A DNA stretch of 13,207 nucleotides from Chloroflexota bacterium (GCA_003486225.1 DNGN01000047.1:1-13207); one strand, 5' to 3'; shown: positions 1-6,027, counted from the stretch's first letter. Translations and numbers: made by a program. Notes: generated by a model not told the origin, from the letters alone.

Positions 1-18
1 TTATTTTGGCCGGTTAAA

Positions 19-53
19 TAGAATAGAACCCGGGAGTAGCGGGCTCTATTCTA
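19..53. repeat. Hairpin (imperfect inverted repeat) at the left edge
   Basis: Positions 19-31 pair with 41-53 over 13 bp with one A-C mismatch, leaving a 9-nt loop. No T-run follows on either strand, so it is not a textbook intrinsic terminator. It may be the 3' hairpin of a gene lying left of the window, or a factor-dependent terminator. Nothing else in 1-220 looks coding; only short, weak inverted repeats are visible there, such as 109-115 with 165-171. Confidence 0.45.
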
Positions 54-221
54 CTGGGTTGCCCCAATCTCGTTGATTATCAGTTGATGAAGTCGTATAG
101 CATTCTCAACTACCTTTAAATACGAATTGGATCGAAAAACATTACAAAATTTCTTGGATTTCTTAGGTAGTACACCTTATTTACCCGGTATCAGATTGCA
201 CCCGGGTTGGGCAACAACCGC

Positions 222-250
222 ATGACTGGAGGCCGTACCTCCGTTATAAT
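222..250 (+). promoter_or_regulatory. Sigma-70-type promoter of purA
   Basis: A perfect TATAAT (245-250) lies 17 bp after ATGACT (222-227), which matches four of six bases of TTGACA. The predicted start point is near 257, giving a leader of about 30 nt. The spacer contains an inverted repeat, GGAGG (228-232) and CCTCC (238-242) around a 5-nt centre, which could be a regulator site or chance. Confidence 0.65.
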
Positions 251-273
251 AGTCTTTGGATTTCAAATCTAGC

Positions 274-280
274 GGAGGAG
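274..280 (+). promoter_or_regulatory. Shine-Dalgarno of purA
   Basis: GGAGGAG sits 6 nt before the ATG at 287. It fixes this start and fits the short leader expected from the promoter just upstream. Confidence 0.8.
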
Positions 281-286
281 AAAAGC

Positions 287-1588
287 ATGCCTTTAGATAT
301 AGTTGTTGGTGCACAATGGGGTGATGAAGGAAAAGGGCGCATGGTGGATTTGTTTGCTGCCAAAGCCACCATTGTCTCGCGCTACAGCGGCGGGGACAAT
401 GCCGGGCATACCGTCACGGTCGGTGACCAGATTTTTAAACTGCATCTTGTTCCCTCTGGATTAGCCCGTGCGCATACGGTGGGGATCTTGGGCAATGGCG
501 TAGTGATCAACCCGAACACCTTGCTGAAAGAGATCCAGCTGCTGCGGGAAGGCGGGTTAGAGATCAACCCAAAACGTTTGGTGATCTCTCCCTCAGCACA
601 TCTCATCACACCGGCTCACCGCGCCCTGGACGCCGCTCAGGAAGCCATGCGTGGAGCGGGGCAGATCGGGACAACCAAACGCGGCATCGGCCCGGCTTAT
701 ATGGATAAAACTGCTCGCCAAGGCCTGCGGGTGGAGCAAATGCTGGACGAAGAAAGCTTTGCCGATGCTCTGCGAGCGCACTTGGTGTTTGCCAACCGCC
801 TGCTGACGAATGTCTACCAGGCGGACCCGCTGGACGAGCGGGTGGTGATCGCCGAATACCTGGAATATGCCCGTTTGCTGCGCCCGTATATCGGGGATGC
901 CAGCGGAATGATCTTTCGCGCCCTGCGCAACGGGGAGCCTGTGCTGGCAGAAGGCGCACAGGGCACCTTGCTGGACCTGGATCATGGCACATACCCGTAT
1001 GTCACCAGCTCCAACCCAACTGCACCCGGGGCTCTGATCGGCCTGGGTATCGGCCCCACCTGGGTCAATCAAATCATCGGGGTGACCAAAGCATTCCAGA
1101 CGCGTGTAGGCGAAGGCGGTTTCCCCACAGAGCTTGCGGGAGACCTGGCCGTGCGTCTGCGCGGCACTGGCGAAAATCCCTGGGATGAATTTGGTACCAC
1201 CACCGGGCGGCCGCGCCGCGTGGGGTGGTTGGATTTGGTGCTGCTGCGCTATGCGGCGCGCATTAACAGCTTTACCAACCTGGCCATCACCAAGCTGGAC
1301 ATCCTGACCGGTATGCCGTCCCTGAAGCTGTGCGTGGGCTATCATCGGGATGGAAAGACTTATGACGACCTGCCCTTTGGTGCCTATCAACTGGAAGAGT
1401 ACCAGCCGGTATACGTTGAAATGCCTGCCTGGGAGCAAGATATTCAAGCGGCCCGCCGCTGGGAAGACCTGCCTCCACAGGCCCAGGAATATATCCGGAC
1501 CATTGAAAAATGGGTTGGAGCGCAGGTGGGCTGGATTTCGGTTGGCCCAGAGCGGGATCAGATGGTTCAGATGGGTGATGCGGGATAA
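287..1588 (+). CDS. purA: Adenylosuccinate synthase
   Basis: This cytoplasmic enzyme of purine synthesis joins IMP and aspartate using GTP to make adenylosuccinate, the first committed step to AMP. The 433-aa length is normal for the family. The N-terminal P-loop-like motif GDEGKG (residues 12-17) contains Asp13, and NAGHT (38-42) contains His41; these are the catalytic pair at the same numbers as in E. coli. Further family blocks are GTTKRGIGP (128-136), the EGAQGTLLDLDHG stretch (222-234) ending in SSNPTA (241-246), GTTTGRPRRVGWLD (303-316) and TKLDILTG (335-342). The ATG is supported by a GGAGGAG Shine-Dalgarno. It heads a three-gene + strand run, and its last codons overlap the start of the lipoprotein gene. 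The gene appears intact. Confidence 0.97.
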   Translation: MPLDIVVGAQWGDEGKGRMVDLFAAKATIVSRYSGGDNAGHTVTVGDQIFKLHLVPSGLARAHTVGILGNGVVINPNTLLKEIQLLREGGLEINPKRLVISPSAHLITPAHRALDAAQEAMRGAGQIGTTKRGIGPAYMDKTARQGLRVEQMLDEESFADALRAHLVFANRLLTNVYQADPLDERVVIAEYLEYARLLRPYIGDASGMIFRALRNGEPVLAEGAQGTLLDLDHGTYPYVTSSNPTAPGALIGLGIGPTWVNQIIGVTKAFQTRVGEGGFPTELAGDLAVRLRGTGENPWDEFGTTTGRPRRVGWLDLVLLRYAARINSFTNLAITKLDILTGMPSLKLCVGYHRDGKTYDDLPFGAYQLEEYQPVYVEMPAWEQDIQAARRWEDLPPQAQEYIRTIEKWVGAQVGWISVGPERDQMVQMGDAG

Positions 1589-2378
1589 AGGTTTTTCTCC
1601 CATTACGCTGATCTGGTGGGTGGTGGTAGTGGGTCTGCTGGCGGCTTGCCAGCCGGCTCAGGTTGCCCCCCCTACTCTCACCAGCACCCTGCCAGTGCCC
1701 ACAGCTACCGCCACCTTTACGCCCACCACGGTCTGGTTCCCGCCTACCAGCACCCCCACTTTGCGTCCGACCCAGCCGCAGACACCCACTCCAAATGCCA
1801 AACCCGGGATAGGAGCCCTGCTGTACCAGGATGATTTTTCCGACCCTGACGTCTGGACGACCTATGAAATCGTCAACAGTAAGGTCACCATTTCCAACAA
1901 CGACATCACCCTGGCACTCAACCAGCCCGAAGGGTTGATCTATGGCTTTCGCCCTGAACCCCAGCTGATAGATTTTTATGCCGAACTGACTGCCAGTCCC
2001 AATTATTGCCAGGCTGAAGATGAATACGGTTTGATGGTGCGCGTGAGTGGCACCCGTTTAAGTCATTACCGCTTTGTGCTGACCTGCGATGGGCGGGTGA
2101 GTGTCATCCGTGTGGTAAATAATCGCGGCAATGTGATTATGGATTGGCAAAGCCACCCGCTGATCCCCGCTGCCTTTCCGCGCAGTATAAGGCTGGGAAT
2201 TTGGGCCCAGGGAGCAGAGCTGCGATTCTTTATCAACGACTTTTTGCTCTTTTCAGTTACCGATACCATCATCCCGCAAGGTACGCTCGGTGTATTTGTG
2301 CGTGCCAGCGGCAGTTCCCCCATCTCTGTCAACTTCAGCGATCTGGAGGTGTATGAGCTGGGAGAGGCCGCAGAGTGA
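1578..2378 (+). CDS. Lipoprotein with Thr/Pro-rich linker and beta-sandwich-like domain
   Basis: This 266-aa protein is likely exported and lipid-anchored on the outer face of the membrane. It has a basic N-terminus, a hydrophobic segment (about residues 9-23) and the lipobox L21-A22-A23-C24. A linker rich in Thr and Pro (about 30-73) follows, of the kind common in Anaerolineae surface proteins. From about residue 80 the pattern LLYQDDFSDPDVW and alternating strands, ending in VNFSDLEVYEL, resemble concanavalin-A/LamG-like or DUF1080-like jelly-roll domains that bind or cleave carbohydrate. No catalytic residues could be identified. The chosen ATG overlaps the end of purA by 11 nt, and a GTG one codon earlier is possible. 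The Shine-Dalgarno is weak, suggesting translation coupled to purA. The same frame is open well back into purA, but the signal peptide argues for this start. The family is suggestive only. Confidence 0.75.
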   Translation: MRDKGFSPITLIWWVVVVGLLAACQPAQVAPPTLTSTLPVPTATATFTPTTVWFPPTSTPTLRPTQPQTPTPNAKPGIGALLYQDDFSDPDVWTTYEIVNSKVTISNNDITLALNQPEGLIYGFRPEPQLIDFYAELTASPNYCQAEDEYGLMVRVSGTRLSHYRFVLTCDGRVSVIRVVNNRGNVIMDWQSHPLIPAAFPRSIRLGIWAQGAELRFFINDFLLFSVTDTIIPQGTLGVFVRASGSSPISVNFSDLEVYELGEAAE

Positions 2379-2400
2379 GTCCAGAGAAGGCAGGCAAAGC

Positions 2401-3387
2401 ATGGCACAAGAGGCTTTAACCCGCATTGAATTTACCCCAGACCTGACAGAAGCTGGCGTGCGGGAGGTTGCGCGTGCGCTGGCTTTCCCGGCGCGCTTCC
2501 CGCATCTGGACAGCTTCGATCAGATGCGTCAGCGGGTGGCGGATAATATCGTCTCGCTGGCCTTCCGCCGTCACCTCGTCCGGCACGAGATCCCCCACCA
2601 AACCCTCGAATCAGCCAGCTTTTCAGAACCGGAGCAGTTTGATATTGCGTTTGGCGGCCGGCGGTGTGTGCTCTTTGCCCAGTTGATTTGCCGGCGTGAA
2701 CTCATTCAGCAGGTCCATCAAAATCCAGCTCAACTGCTGCAGGGCAGTGTATATCTCCCGGAAGGGGGTATGGCGGCCGCCTACCGCGATGTGGATATCT
2801 ATCTGTTTGTGTACCTGACCGCCTTGATTACCCACAGCCGGGATGAGGTGGATAAGGCACAACTTGCCGGGCAGCCTTTGTACCTTATTCATCAGCTGCC
2901 GGGGCATTGGTCCATGCCCAAAAAATGGCAGCCATTTGGCGATTTGGCCTACAAAGCGGATACCATGGAAAAGGTTTGGGTCGAGCTGCATGGGCGGGAT
3001 AGGCAGCAGGCGTATCACCTGCAGAACCTGGTCTTGCCGCCGCGCCAGCGGGTATCCGGCAGCAGCCAGTTCTATGCCATGGGGGCGGTGCATACCGATA
3101 CGATCCCAAGTGGGCCGGTGGGCATCTTCAGCCCGGCACTGTCCGAGACACTGCTGATCGCCCCATATCAATGGGGGAATATCTGGGTCTACGGGTTAAA
3201 CCTCTATGTCGCCGGCTATACCACCCAGGCAGAATTTAACCGCCTGGCACAGCGCGTGGACGGGACTGAGGTTAGCGAAGTGAATCCCTGCGCGCAATCG
3301 GTTTCATTTATGCGAATGCCGGCAGCCGCCTTAACCCCCACCACAGACCTGTTTGTGCGGGCGCGCAATTGGGCCCAGCAGCAGTAG
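2401..3387 (+). CDS. Protein of unknown function, 328 aa
   Basis: I do not recognise this family. The protein looks soluble, with no signal peptide or clear membrane segment. Residues 18-62 look helical. A segment around D81 (FDIAFGGRRCVLFAQLI, 80-96) looks like strand-turn-strand and faintly recalls PD-(D/E)XK nucleases, but the expected Lys after the Glu/Gln position is absent, so I do not call it a nuclease. The C-terminal half is rich in Gly, Pro and Trp, including short blocks such as GPVGIFSPAL and QWGNIWVYGL that read like a conserved core. The ATG has an AGAAGG ribosome site about 10 nt upstream. An in-frame ATG at 2353 would overlap the lipoprotein gene and is less likely. It lies 22 nt after the lipoprotein gene, probably in the purA transcript. 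Coding is well supported by length, ribosome site and spacing; the function is open. Confidence 0.8.
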   Translation: MAQEALTRIEFTPDLTEAGVREVARALAFPARFPHLDSFDQMRQRVADNIVSLAFRRHLVRHEIPHQTLESASFSEPEQFDIAFGGRRCVLFAQLICRRELIQQVHQNPAQLLQGSVYLPEGGMAAAYRDVDIYLFVYLTALITHSRDEVDKAQLAGQPLYLIHQLPGHWSMPKKWQPFGDLAYKADTMEKVWVELHGRDRQQAYHLQNLVLPPRQRVSGSSQFYAMGAVHTDTIPSGPVGIFSPALSETLLIAPYQWGNIWVYGLNLYVAGYTTQAEFNRLAQRVDGTEVSEVNPCAQSVSFMRMPAAALTPTTDLFVRARNWAQQQ

Positions 3388-3519
3388 TCCTGGCTTGTGA
3401 TTGGCCTCTCTTGCCGTTCCGGTTCCATGCAGGGCAGGACCATGGACCCATTCAGGTGCTGCCTTGCGCAGAACGCTGTTTGGTTATACATTGCAGATGA
3501 GTCCACCCATATCAGAAAA
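3388..3519 (+). other. Intergenic stretch after the 328-aa gene
   Basis: There is no gene here. Positions 3421-3429 pair with 3441-3449 (eight of nine pairs, 11-nt loop) and could form a hairpin at the end of the purA transcript. No T-run follows, so termination here is uncertain. The ssb promoter begins at 3520. Confidence 0.5.
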
Positions 3520-3548
3520 TTGACGGTTTAGCGAATTTTGTGTACAAT
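3520..3548 (+). promoter_or_regulatory. Sigma-70-type promoter of the ssb cluster
   Basis: TTGACG (3520-3525) and TACAAT (3543-3548) each match five of six consensus bases, at the ideal 17-bp spacing. This is the best promoter in the window. Transcription would start near 3555, leaving a leader of roughly 265 nt before the ssb start codon. Confidence 0.8.
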
Positions 3549-3563
3549 TGTTCTGTATTTGAT

Positions 3564-3626
3564 CGGTAAGTGAACCGAAAACTGATGGAGTGATCGACAC
3601 TCTGAACTCGAACAAGCCGCTTACTG
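3564..3626 (+). ncRNA. Structured 5' leader domain of the ssb transcript
   Basis: Positions 3564-3572 pair with 3618-3626 (9 bp including two G-U pairs). They enclose an inner hairpin, 3588-3592 with 3598-3602 around a 5-nt loop. A competing pairing is possible: 3611-3617 is exactly complementary to 3655-3661 (7 bp). Mutually exclusive folds upstream of a terminator are what a riboswitch or attenuator would need. I could not match this to any riboswitch class I know. The whole element could instead be a stand-alone small RNA of about 155 nt ending at the terminator. Confidence 0.4.
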
Positions 3627-3639
3627 GAAAGGAGAACAA

Positions 3640-3684
3640 ATGAATAGATTTCAAGCTTGTTTGTGCAAAGGTAGGGCACGATGA
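3640..3684 (+). CDS. Candidate 14-aa leader peptide upstream of ssb
   Basis: This short frame encodes MNRFQACLCKGRAR. Its Shine-Dalgarno, AAAGGAG (3628-3634), is as good as those of the real genes nearby and lies 5 nt before the ATG. The last sense codons form the left arm of the intrinsic terminator, and the TGA stop (3682-3684) lies in its loop. A ribosome reaching the stop would therefore be expected to block the hairpin. The stop overlaps an ATG at 3681 that opens a 34-codon frame (3681-3785), so coupled translation is possible. There is no run of one amino acid as in classical biosynthetic attenuators; two Cys codons (residues 7 and 9) and several Arg codons are the only bias. The frame is seen directly; its function is inference. 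Confidence 0.4.
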   Translation: MNRFQACLCKGRAR

Positions 3685-3710
3685 TGGTTGCCGCTATCTT
3701 TGTTTTTTTT
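3670..3710 (+). terminator. Intrinsic terminator in the ssb leader (possible attenuator)
   Basis: The left arm 3670-3678 pairs with 3689-3698 over 9 bp (one G-U pair, one bulged G) around a 10-nt loop. TTTGTTTTTTTT (3699-3710) follows at once. This is a strong terminator shape, placed between a strong promoter and the ssb start codon. It therefore implies either regulated read-through into ssb or a separate short transcript. Confidence 0.75.
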
Positions 3711-3808
3711 AACCTCAGCAATCGGGGAAGGATCGGATCCATGGAGCTTCGATCGCTCAACATCCGGACTTCCCAAAAAAAATAAAACCATAAAATTTTA
3801 GGATGAAC

Positions 3809-3814
3809 AGGAGG
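3809..3814 (+). promoter_or_regulatory. Shine-Dalgarno of ssb
   Basis: AGGAGG lies 7 nt before the ATG at 3822 and clearly fixes the ssb start. Just upstream, 3725-3730 with 3769-3774 and 3734-3738 with 3762-3766 can form an interrupted hairpin ending in an A-rich stretch. Confidence 0.8.
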
Positions 3815-3821
3815 AATCACG

Positions 3822-4244
3822 ATGTCATATCAAAAAGTTGTAATTGTTGGTAATCTGGGCCGGGATCCGGATTTCAGGTATCTGGGCGGTGATAGCAACA
3901 GCCAGGCAGTGGCTAACTTTAATGTGGCCACCAACCGCCAGTATACAGCCAGCAACGGTGAGCGAGTCAAGGAAACCACCTGGTTCCGCGTGACCGTTTG
4001 GGGGCGGCAGGCCGAAACCTGCAACCAGTACCTGCGCACCGGCTCCCAGGTCTTGGTGGAAGGGCGCATGACCATCGATCGCGAAACGGGGGGACCGCGA
4101 GTTTACGAGAGAAGCGACGGCACATTTGGCGCCAGTTTTGAGCTGACCGGAGAGCGCGTGGTCTTTTTATCCTCACGTGGCGATGCGGGAGACTTCAGCA
4201 CATCCGAACCGGGGATGATGGAAGAGGACGATATTCCATTTTAA
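3822..4244 (+). CDS. ssb: Single-stranded DNA-binding protein
   Basis: SSB coats single-stranded DNA during replication, recombination and repair and recruits partner proteins through its C-terminal tip. The N-terminal OB-fold spans about residues 1-115. It includes the family opening (KVVIVGNLGRDPDFRY), the aromatic DNA-contact region around W54 and W60, and the YLRTGSQVLVEG block (70-81). The linker is very short (about 118-133). The protein ends in EEDDIPF, the classic acidic tip that binds RecO, helicases, exonucleases and primase. At 140 aa it is on the short side but complete. It is the first full gene of the + strand cluster and is preceded by an attenuator-like leader, so its level may be set by read-through. 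A DUF3467 gene follows after 28 nt. Confidence 0.97.
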   Translation: MSYQKVVIVGNLGRDPDFRYLGGDSNSQAVANFNVATNRQYTASNGERVKETTWFRVTVWGRQAETCNQYLRTGSQVLVEGRMTIDRETGGPRVYERSDGTFGASFELTGERVVFLSSRGDAGDFSTSEPGMMEEDDIPF

Positions 4245-4272
4245 CCAGCGCCTGGCCTGAAAGGAGAATCAA

Positions 4273-4608
4273 ATGACTGAAAAGAAGGCGAAACCCAATC
4301 CGCCTCAGCGCCCGAGCATCCTTTTGCCTCAAGACCTGGAGCCGACATATGCCAACCTTGTCCGCATCGCCCACACCCCATCTGAGGTGATGTTTGATTT
4401 TGCCCGCTTCCTGCCCAGCGACCCGCATGCCAAAGTGGTTTCAAGGGTATTGGTTTCCCCGCTGAGCGCTAAGCTGATGCTTAATGCCCTCACAGAGAAC
4501 CTGGCGAAATTTGAAGCCCAGTTCGGCCAAATCGAGATCCCGCAAAAGCAATCCCTGGCAGACTTTCTTTTCAAACCACCCAATAAAGAGGACGATACGC
4601 AAGAATAA
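4273..4608 (+). CDS. DUF3467 family protein
   Basis: This is a small soluble protein of 111 aa. The core (about residues 24-88) has the pattern of DUF3467: YANLVRIAHTPSEVMFDFARF, then AKVVSRVLVSPLSAKLML, then a helix ending near FGQIE. Members are short bacterial proteins without an established function that I know of. The N-terminal 20 residues are basic and proline-rich, and the C-terminus is charged. The ATG has AAAGGAGA just upstream. It lies between ssb and the translin gene, separated from the latter by one base, so it is almost certainly co-transcribed and probably translationally coupled. That position hints at a role with nucleic acids, which is inference only. Family assignment is by recall of the pattern, with good confidence. 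Confidence 0.85.
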   Translation: MTEKKAKPNPPQRPSILLPQDLEPTYANLVRIAHTPSEVMFDFARFLPSDPHAKVVSRVLVSPLSAKLMLNALTENLAKFEAQFGQIEIPQKQSLADFLFKPPNKEDDTQE

Positions 4609-4609
4609 C

Positions 4610-5269
4610 ATGGACCATTTAGAAGATATTGCAGATCAAATACGAGAAGAGTTCGATGCCCAGAACGATGCCCGGGACCGCGCCTTATCCCAGACCCGCA
4701 CCCTGACCCGGCACTGCGCGCATGCAATTCGTGCCGTGCATCGCATGGAGCGTCAGAATGCTGCCGCCGAACTGGAACAAGCCGGCAAGATTGTTGAGAT
4801 GTTGATCACGACATTAAAAAATGATCACCCCAATCTGTATTTTGCCGGCTATACCCAGGATGCCTTGAAGGAATATGCGGAAGCGCGGATTGTCTATGCC
4901 CTGGTGGATAACGAGCCGCTGCCAAATCCTCAAGAGCTGGAATTGGAACCGGCCACTTACCTCAGAGGGTTGGCGGAAGCTGTTGGTGAATTGCGCCGGC
5001 GCATCCTGGATATTTTACGCGGCGGGCACTCTACAGAGGCGGAACGGCTGCTTAAGCATATGGATGAAATTTACGCTGTCCTGGTGACAATGGATTATCC
5101 CGATGCTGTCACCTACGGCCTGCGGCGCCAGACCGATATCTGCCGCAGCATCATCGAGCGCACTCGCGGCGATATGACCCTGAGCTTCCGGCAGCACCAG
5201 CTGGAAGAGACCATACGCAACGCAGAAGAAAATTTCCTGACCGCTAACGGAGAGGATCCCTCACCCTAA
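4610..5269 (+). CDS. Translin family protein (TRAX/translin-like)
   Basis: This 219-aa, almost wholly helical protein matches the translin fold across its length: ARDRALSQTRTLTRH (21-35), HPNLYFAGYTQDALKEYAEA (73-92), YLRGLAEAVGELRRRILD (117-134) and DYPDAVTYGLRRQTDICRS (162-180). In eukaryotes translin and TRAX form the C3PO ribonuclease; archaea have homologues and bacteria only scattered ones. The EYAEA motif gives Glu88 and Glu91 three residues apart, the spacing I recall for the acidic pair needed for TRAX nuclease activity, so this single bacterial protein may be active on RNA or single-stranded DNA. It starts one base after the DUF3467 stop with only a weak Shine-Dalgarno, suggesting coupling, and ends 12 nt before the Cas4-like gene. 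Substrate and oligomeric state cannot be read from the sequence. Confidence 0.88.
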   Translation: MDHLEDIADQIREEFDAQNDARDRALSQTRTLTRHCAHAIRAVHRMERQNAAAELEQAGKIVEMLITTLKNDHPNLYFAGYTQDALKEYAEARIVYALVDNEPLPNPQELELEPATYLRGLAEAVGELRRRILDILRGGHSTEAERLLKHMDEIYAVLVTMDYPDAVTYGLRRQTDICRSIIERTRGDMTLSFRQHQLEETIRNAEENFLTANGEDPSP

Positions 5270-5281
5270 GGAGAATGCAGC

Positions 5282-5518
5282 GTGCGTACGATTAGAGCCT
5301 CCGAGATCGGCACGTACTTGTACTGCCACCGGGCCTGGTGGTATCAGCGTAAAGAGGTGCCTTCGGAGAATGTCCGTGAGATGCTCAGCGGTACCGAGAT
5401 CCATCGCCAGCATGGGCGTACCGTGATGTTGGCTGGCTGTTTGCGCATCCTGGCCATGGGGATGCTGCTGGTGGCGTTGGTCTTGCTGGTGATCCATTTT
5501 GTCGGGCAGGTGCTGTGA
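5282..5518 (+). CDS. N-terminal half of a split, membrane-anchored Cas4/RecB-like nuclease
   Basis: This 78-aa protein begins with a Cas4-type N-terminus. SEIGTYLYCHRAWWY (7-21) carries Cys15 where Cas4 and related iron-sulfur nucleases have their first cluster cysteine. GTEIHRQHG (37-45) carries His41, matching motif I of PD-(D/E)XK RecB-type nucleases. A hydrophobic helix (about 53-75) then runs to the end. Motifs II and III are absent here and occur in the next gene, whose ATG overlaps this stop as TGATG. The start is GTG at 5282 behind TAAGGAG. The two halves probably fold into one nuclease with a membrane hairpin between motifs I and II. Alternatives are a single gene broken by a frameshift, a sequencing error, or -1 frameshifting; I saw no convincing slippery heptamer. 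The family assignment is firm at motif level; the split architecture is what is unusual. Confidence 0.78.
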   Translation: MRTIRASEIGTYLYCHRAWWYQRKEVPSENVREMLSGTEIHRQHGRTVMLAGCLRILAMGMLLVALVLLVIHFVGQVL

Positions 5519-6027
5519 TGCTACTTCCTGCCCTGGTCTTGGTGGTATTGGCCCTGATCATATTCCTGGTATCCAGCCGGACGCGAAAATCTGCCGGGCT
5601 GCCGGGCGGAAACATTATCTATGCCGATACGGGGAAATGGGAAAAGGTGGAAAAACCGCTCTACGACCCGGTCACCCAGATCACTGGCCGCCCGGACTAT
5701 GTCGTCAGGCAGGGCGACCAGATCCTGCCGGTGGAGGTTAAATCCGGCAGCGCTCCCGACAGCCCCTATGACTCGCATATTTTTCAACTGGCAGCCTATT
5801 GCCTGCTGATAGAGCGTGAGTATGGTAAGCGTCCTCCGTATGGGATCATCCATTATGGTAAGCGGACATTTTCGGTTCCCTATTCCCAGGAACTGGAATC
5901 GGCTTTGATCGACTTGTTAACGGAGATTCGCCAGGATGACCGGCGCAAATCGGTCAGCCGCTCGCACGATCAGGCTGCCAGGTGCCGCGGGTGTGGTTTT
6001 GCCTACACCTGCGAACAAGCACTTTGA
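5518..6027 (+). CDS. C-terminal half of a split, membrane-anchored Cas4/RecB-like nuclease
   Basis: This 169-aa protein starts with a hydrophobic helix (about residues 2-18). It then carries the rest of a Cas4/RecB-type active site: GRPDYVV with Asp60 (motif II), PVEVKSG with Glu73 and Lys75 (motif III) and the QhxxY helix QLAAY (90-94). The C-terminal cysteines C156, C159 and C165 (CRGCGFAYTC) complete the four-cysteine iron-sulfur pattern whose first Cys lies in the preceding gene. All catalytic residues are present across the pair, which argues against decay. Family members are iron-sulfur 5'-3' or related exonucleases; Cas4 trims DNA for CRISPR spacer capture, but no cas1, cas2 or repeat array is in the window, so a repair or DNA-uptake role is at least as likely. 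The start is ATG at 5518, overlapping the upstream stop; GTG at 5515 is an alternative. Confidence 0.8.
   Translation: MLLPALVLVVLALIIFLVSSRTRKSAGLPGGNIIYADTGKWEKVEKPLYDPVTQITGRPDYVVRQGDQILPVEVKSGSAPDSPYDSHIFQLAAYCLLIEREYGKRPPYGIIHYGKRTFSVPYSQELESALIDLLTEIRQDDRRKSVSRSHDQAARCRGCGFAYTCEQAL

Noticed and set aside
1350..1577. A much earlier start for the lipoprotein gene inside purA
   Set aside because: It would bury the signal peptide and lipobox 76 residues into the protein; the start at 1578 gives a normal lipoprotein leader.
593..1603. A 336-codon open frame on the - strand opposite purA
   Set aside because: purA is unmistakable on the + strand. The antisense frame has no recognisable protein pattern and arises from the GC-rich third positions of purA.
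3582..3606. Hammerhead-ribozyme-like core (CTGATG, stem, then TGAA) in the ssb leader
   Set aside because: The essential A after CTGATG is G, the second core motif is offset, and no flanking stems with a cleavage site could be placed.
3768..3796. A second ssb promoter using TAAAAT at 3791-3796
   Set aside because: The sequence 17 bp upstream has no resemblance to a -35 box, and the A/T richness alone explains the match.
5490..5520. Programmed -1 frameshift joining the two nuclease halves
   Set aside because: No slippery heptamer in the right frame is visible, while the TGATG stop-start overlap explains coupled translation more simply. Not excluded without reads.
5282..6027. CRISPR-Cas locus suggested by the Cas4-like pair
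   Set aside because: No repeat array, cas1 or cas2 is seen in the window, and Cas4-type nucleases commonly occur outside CRISPR loci.
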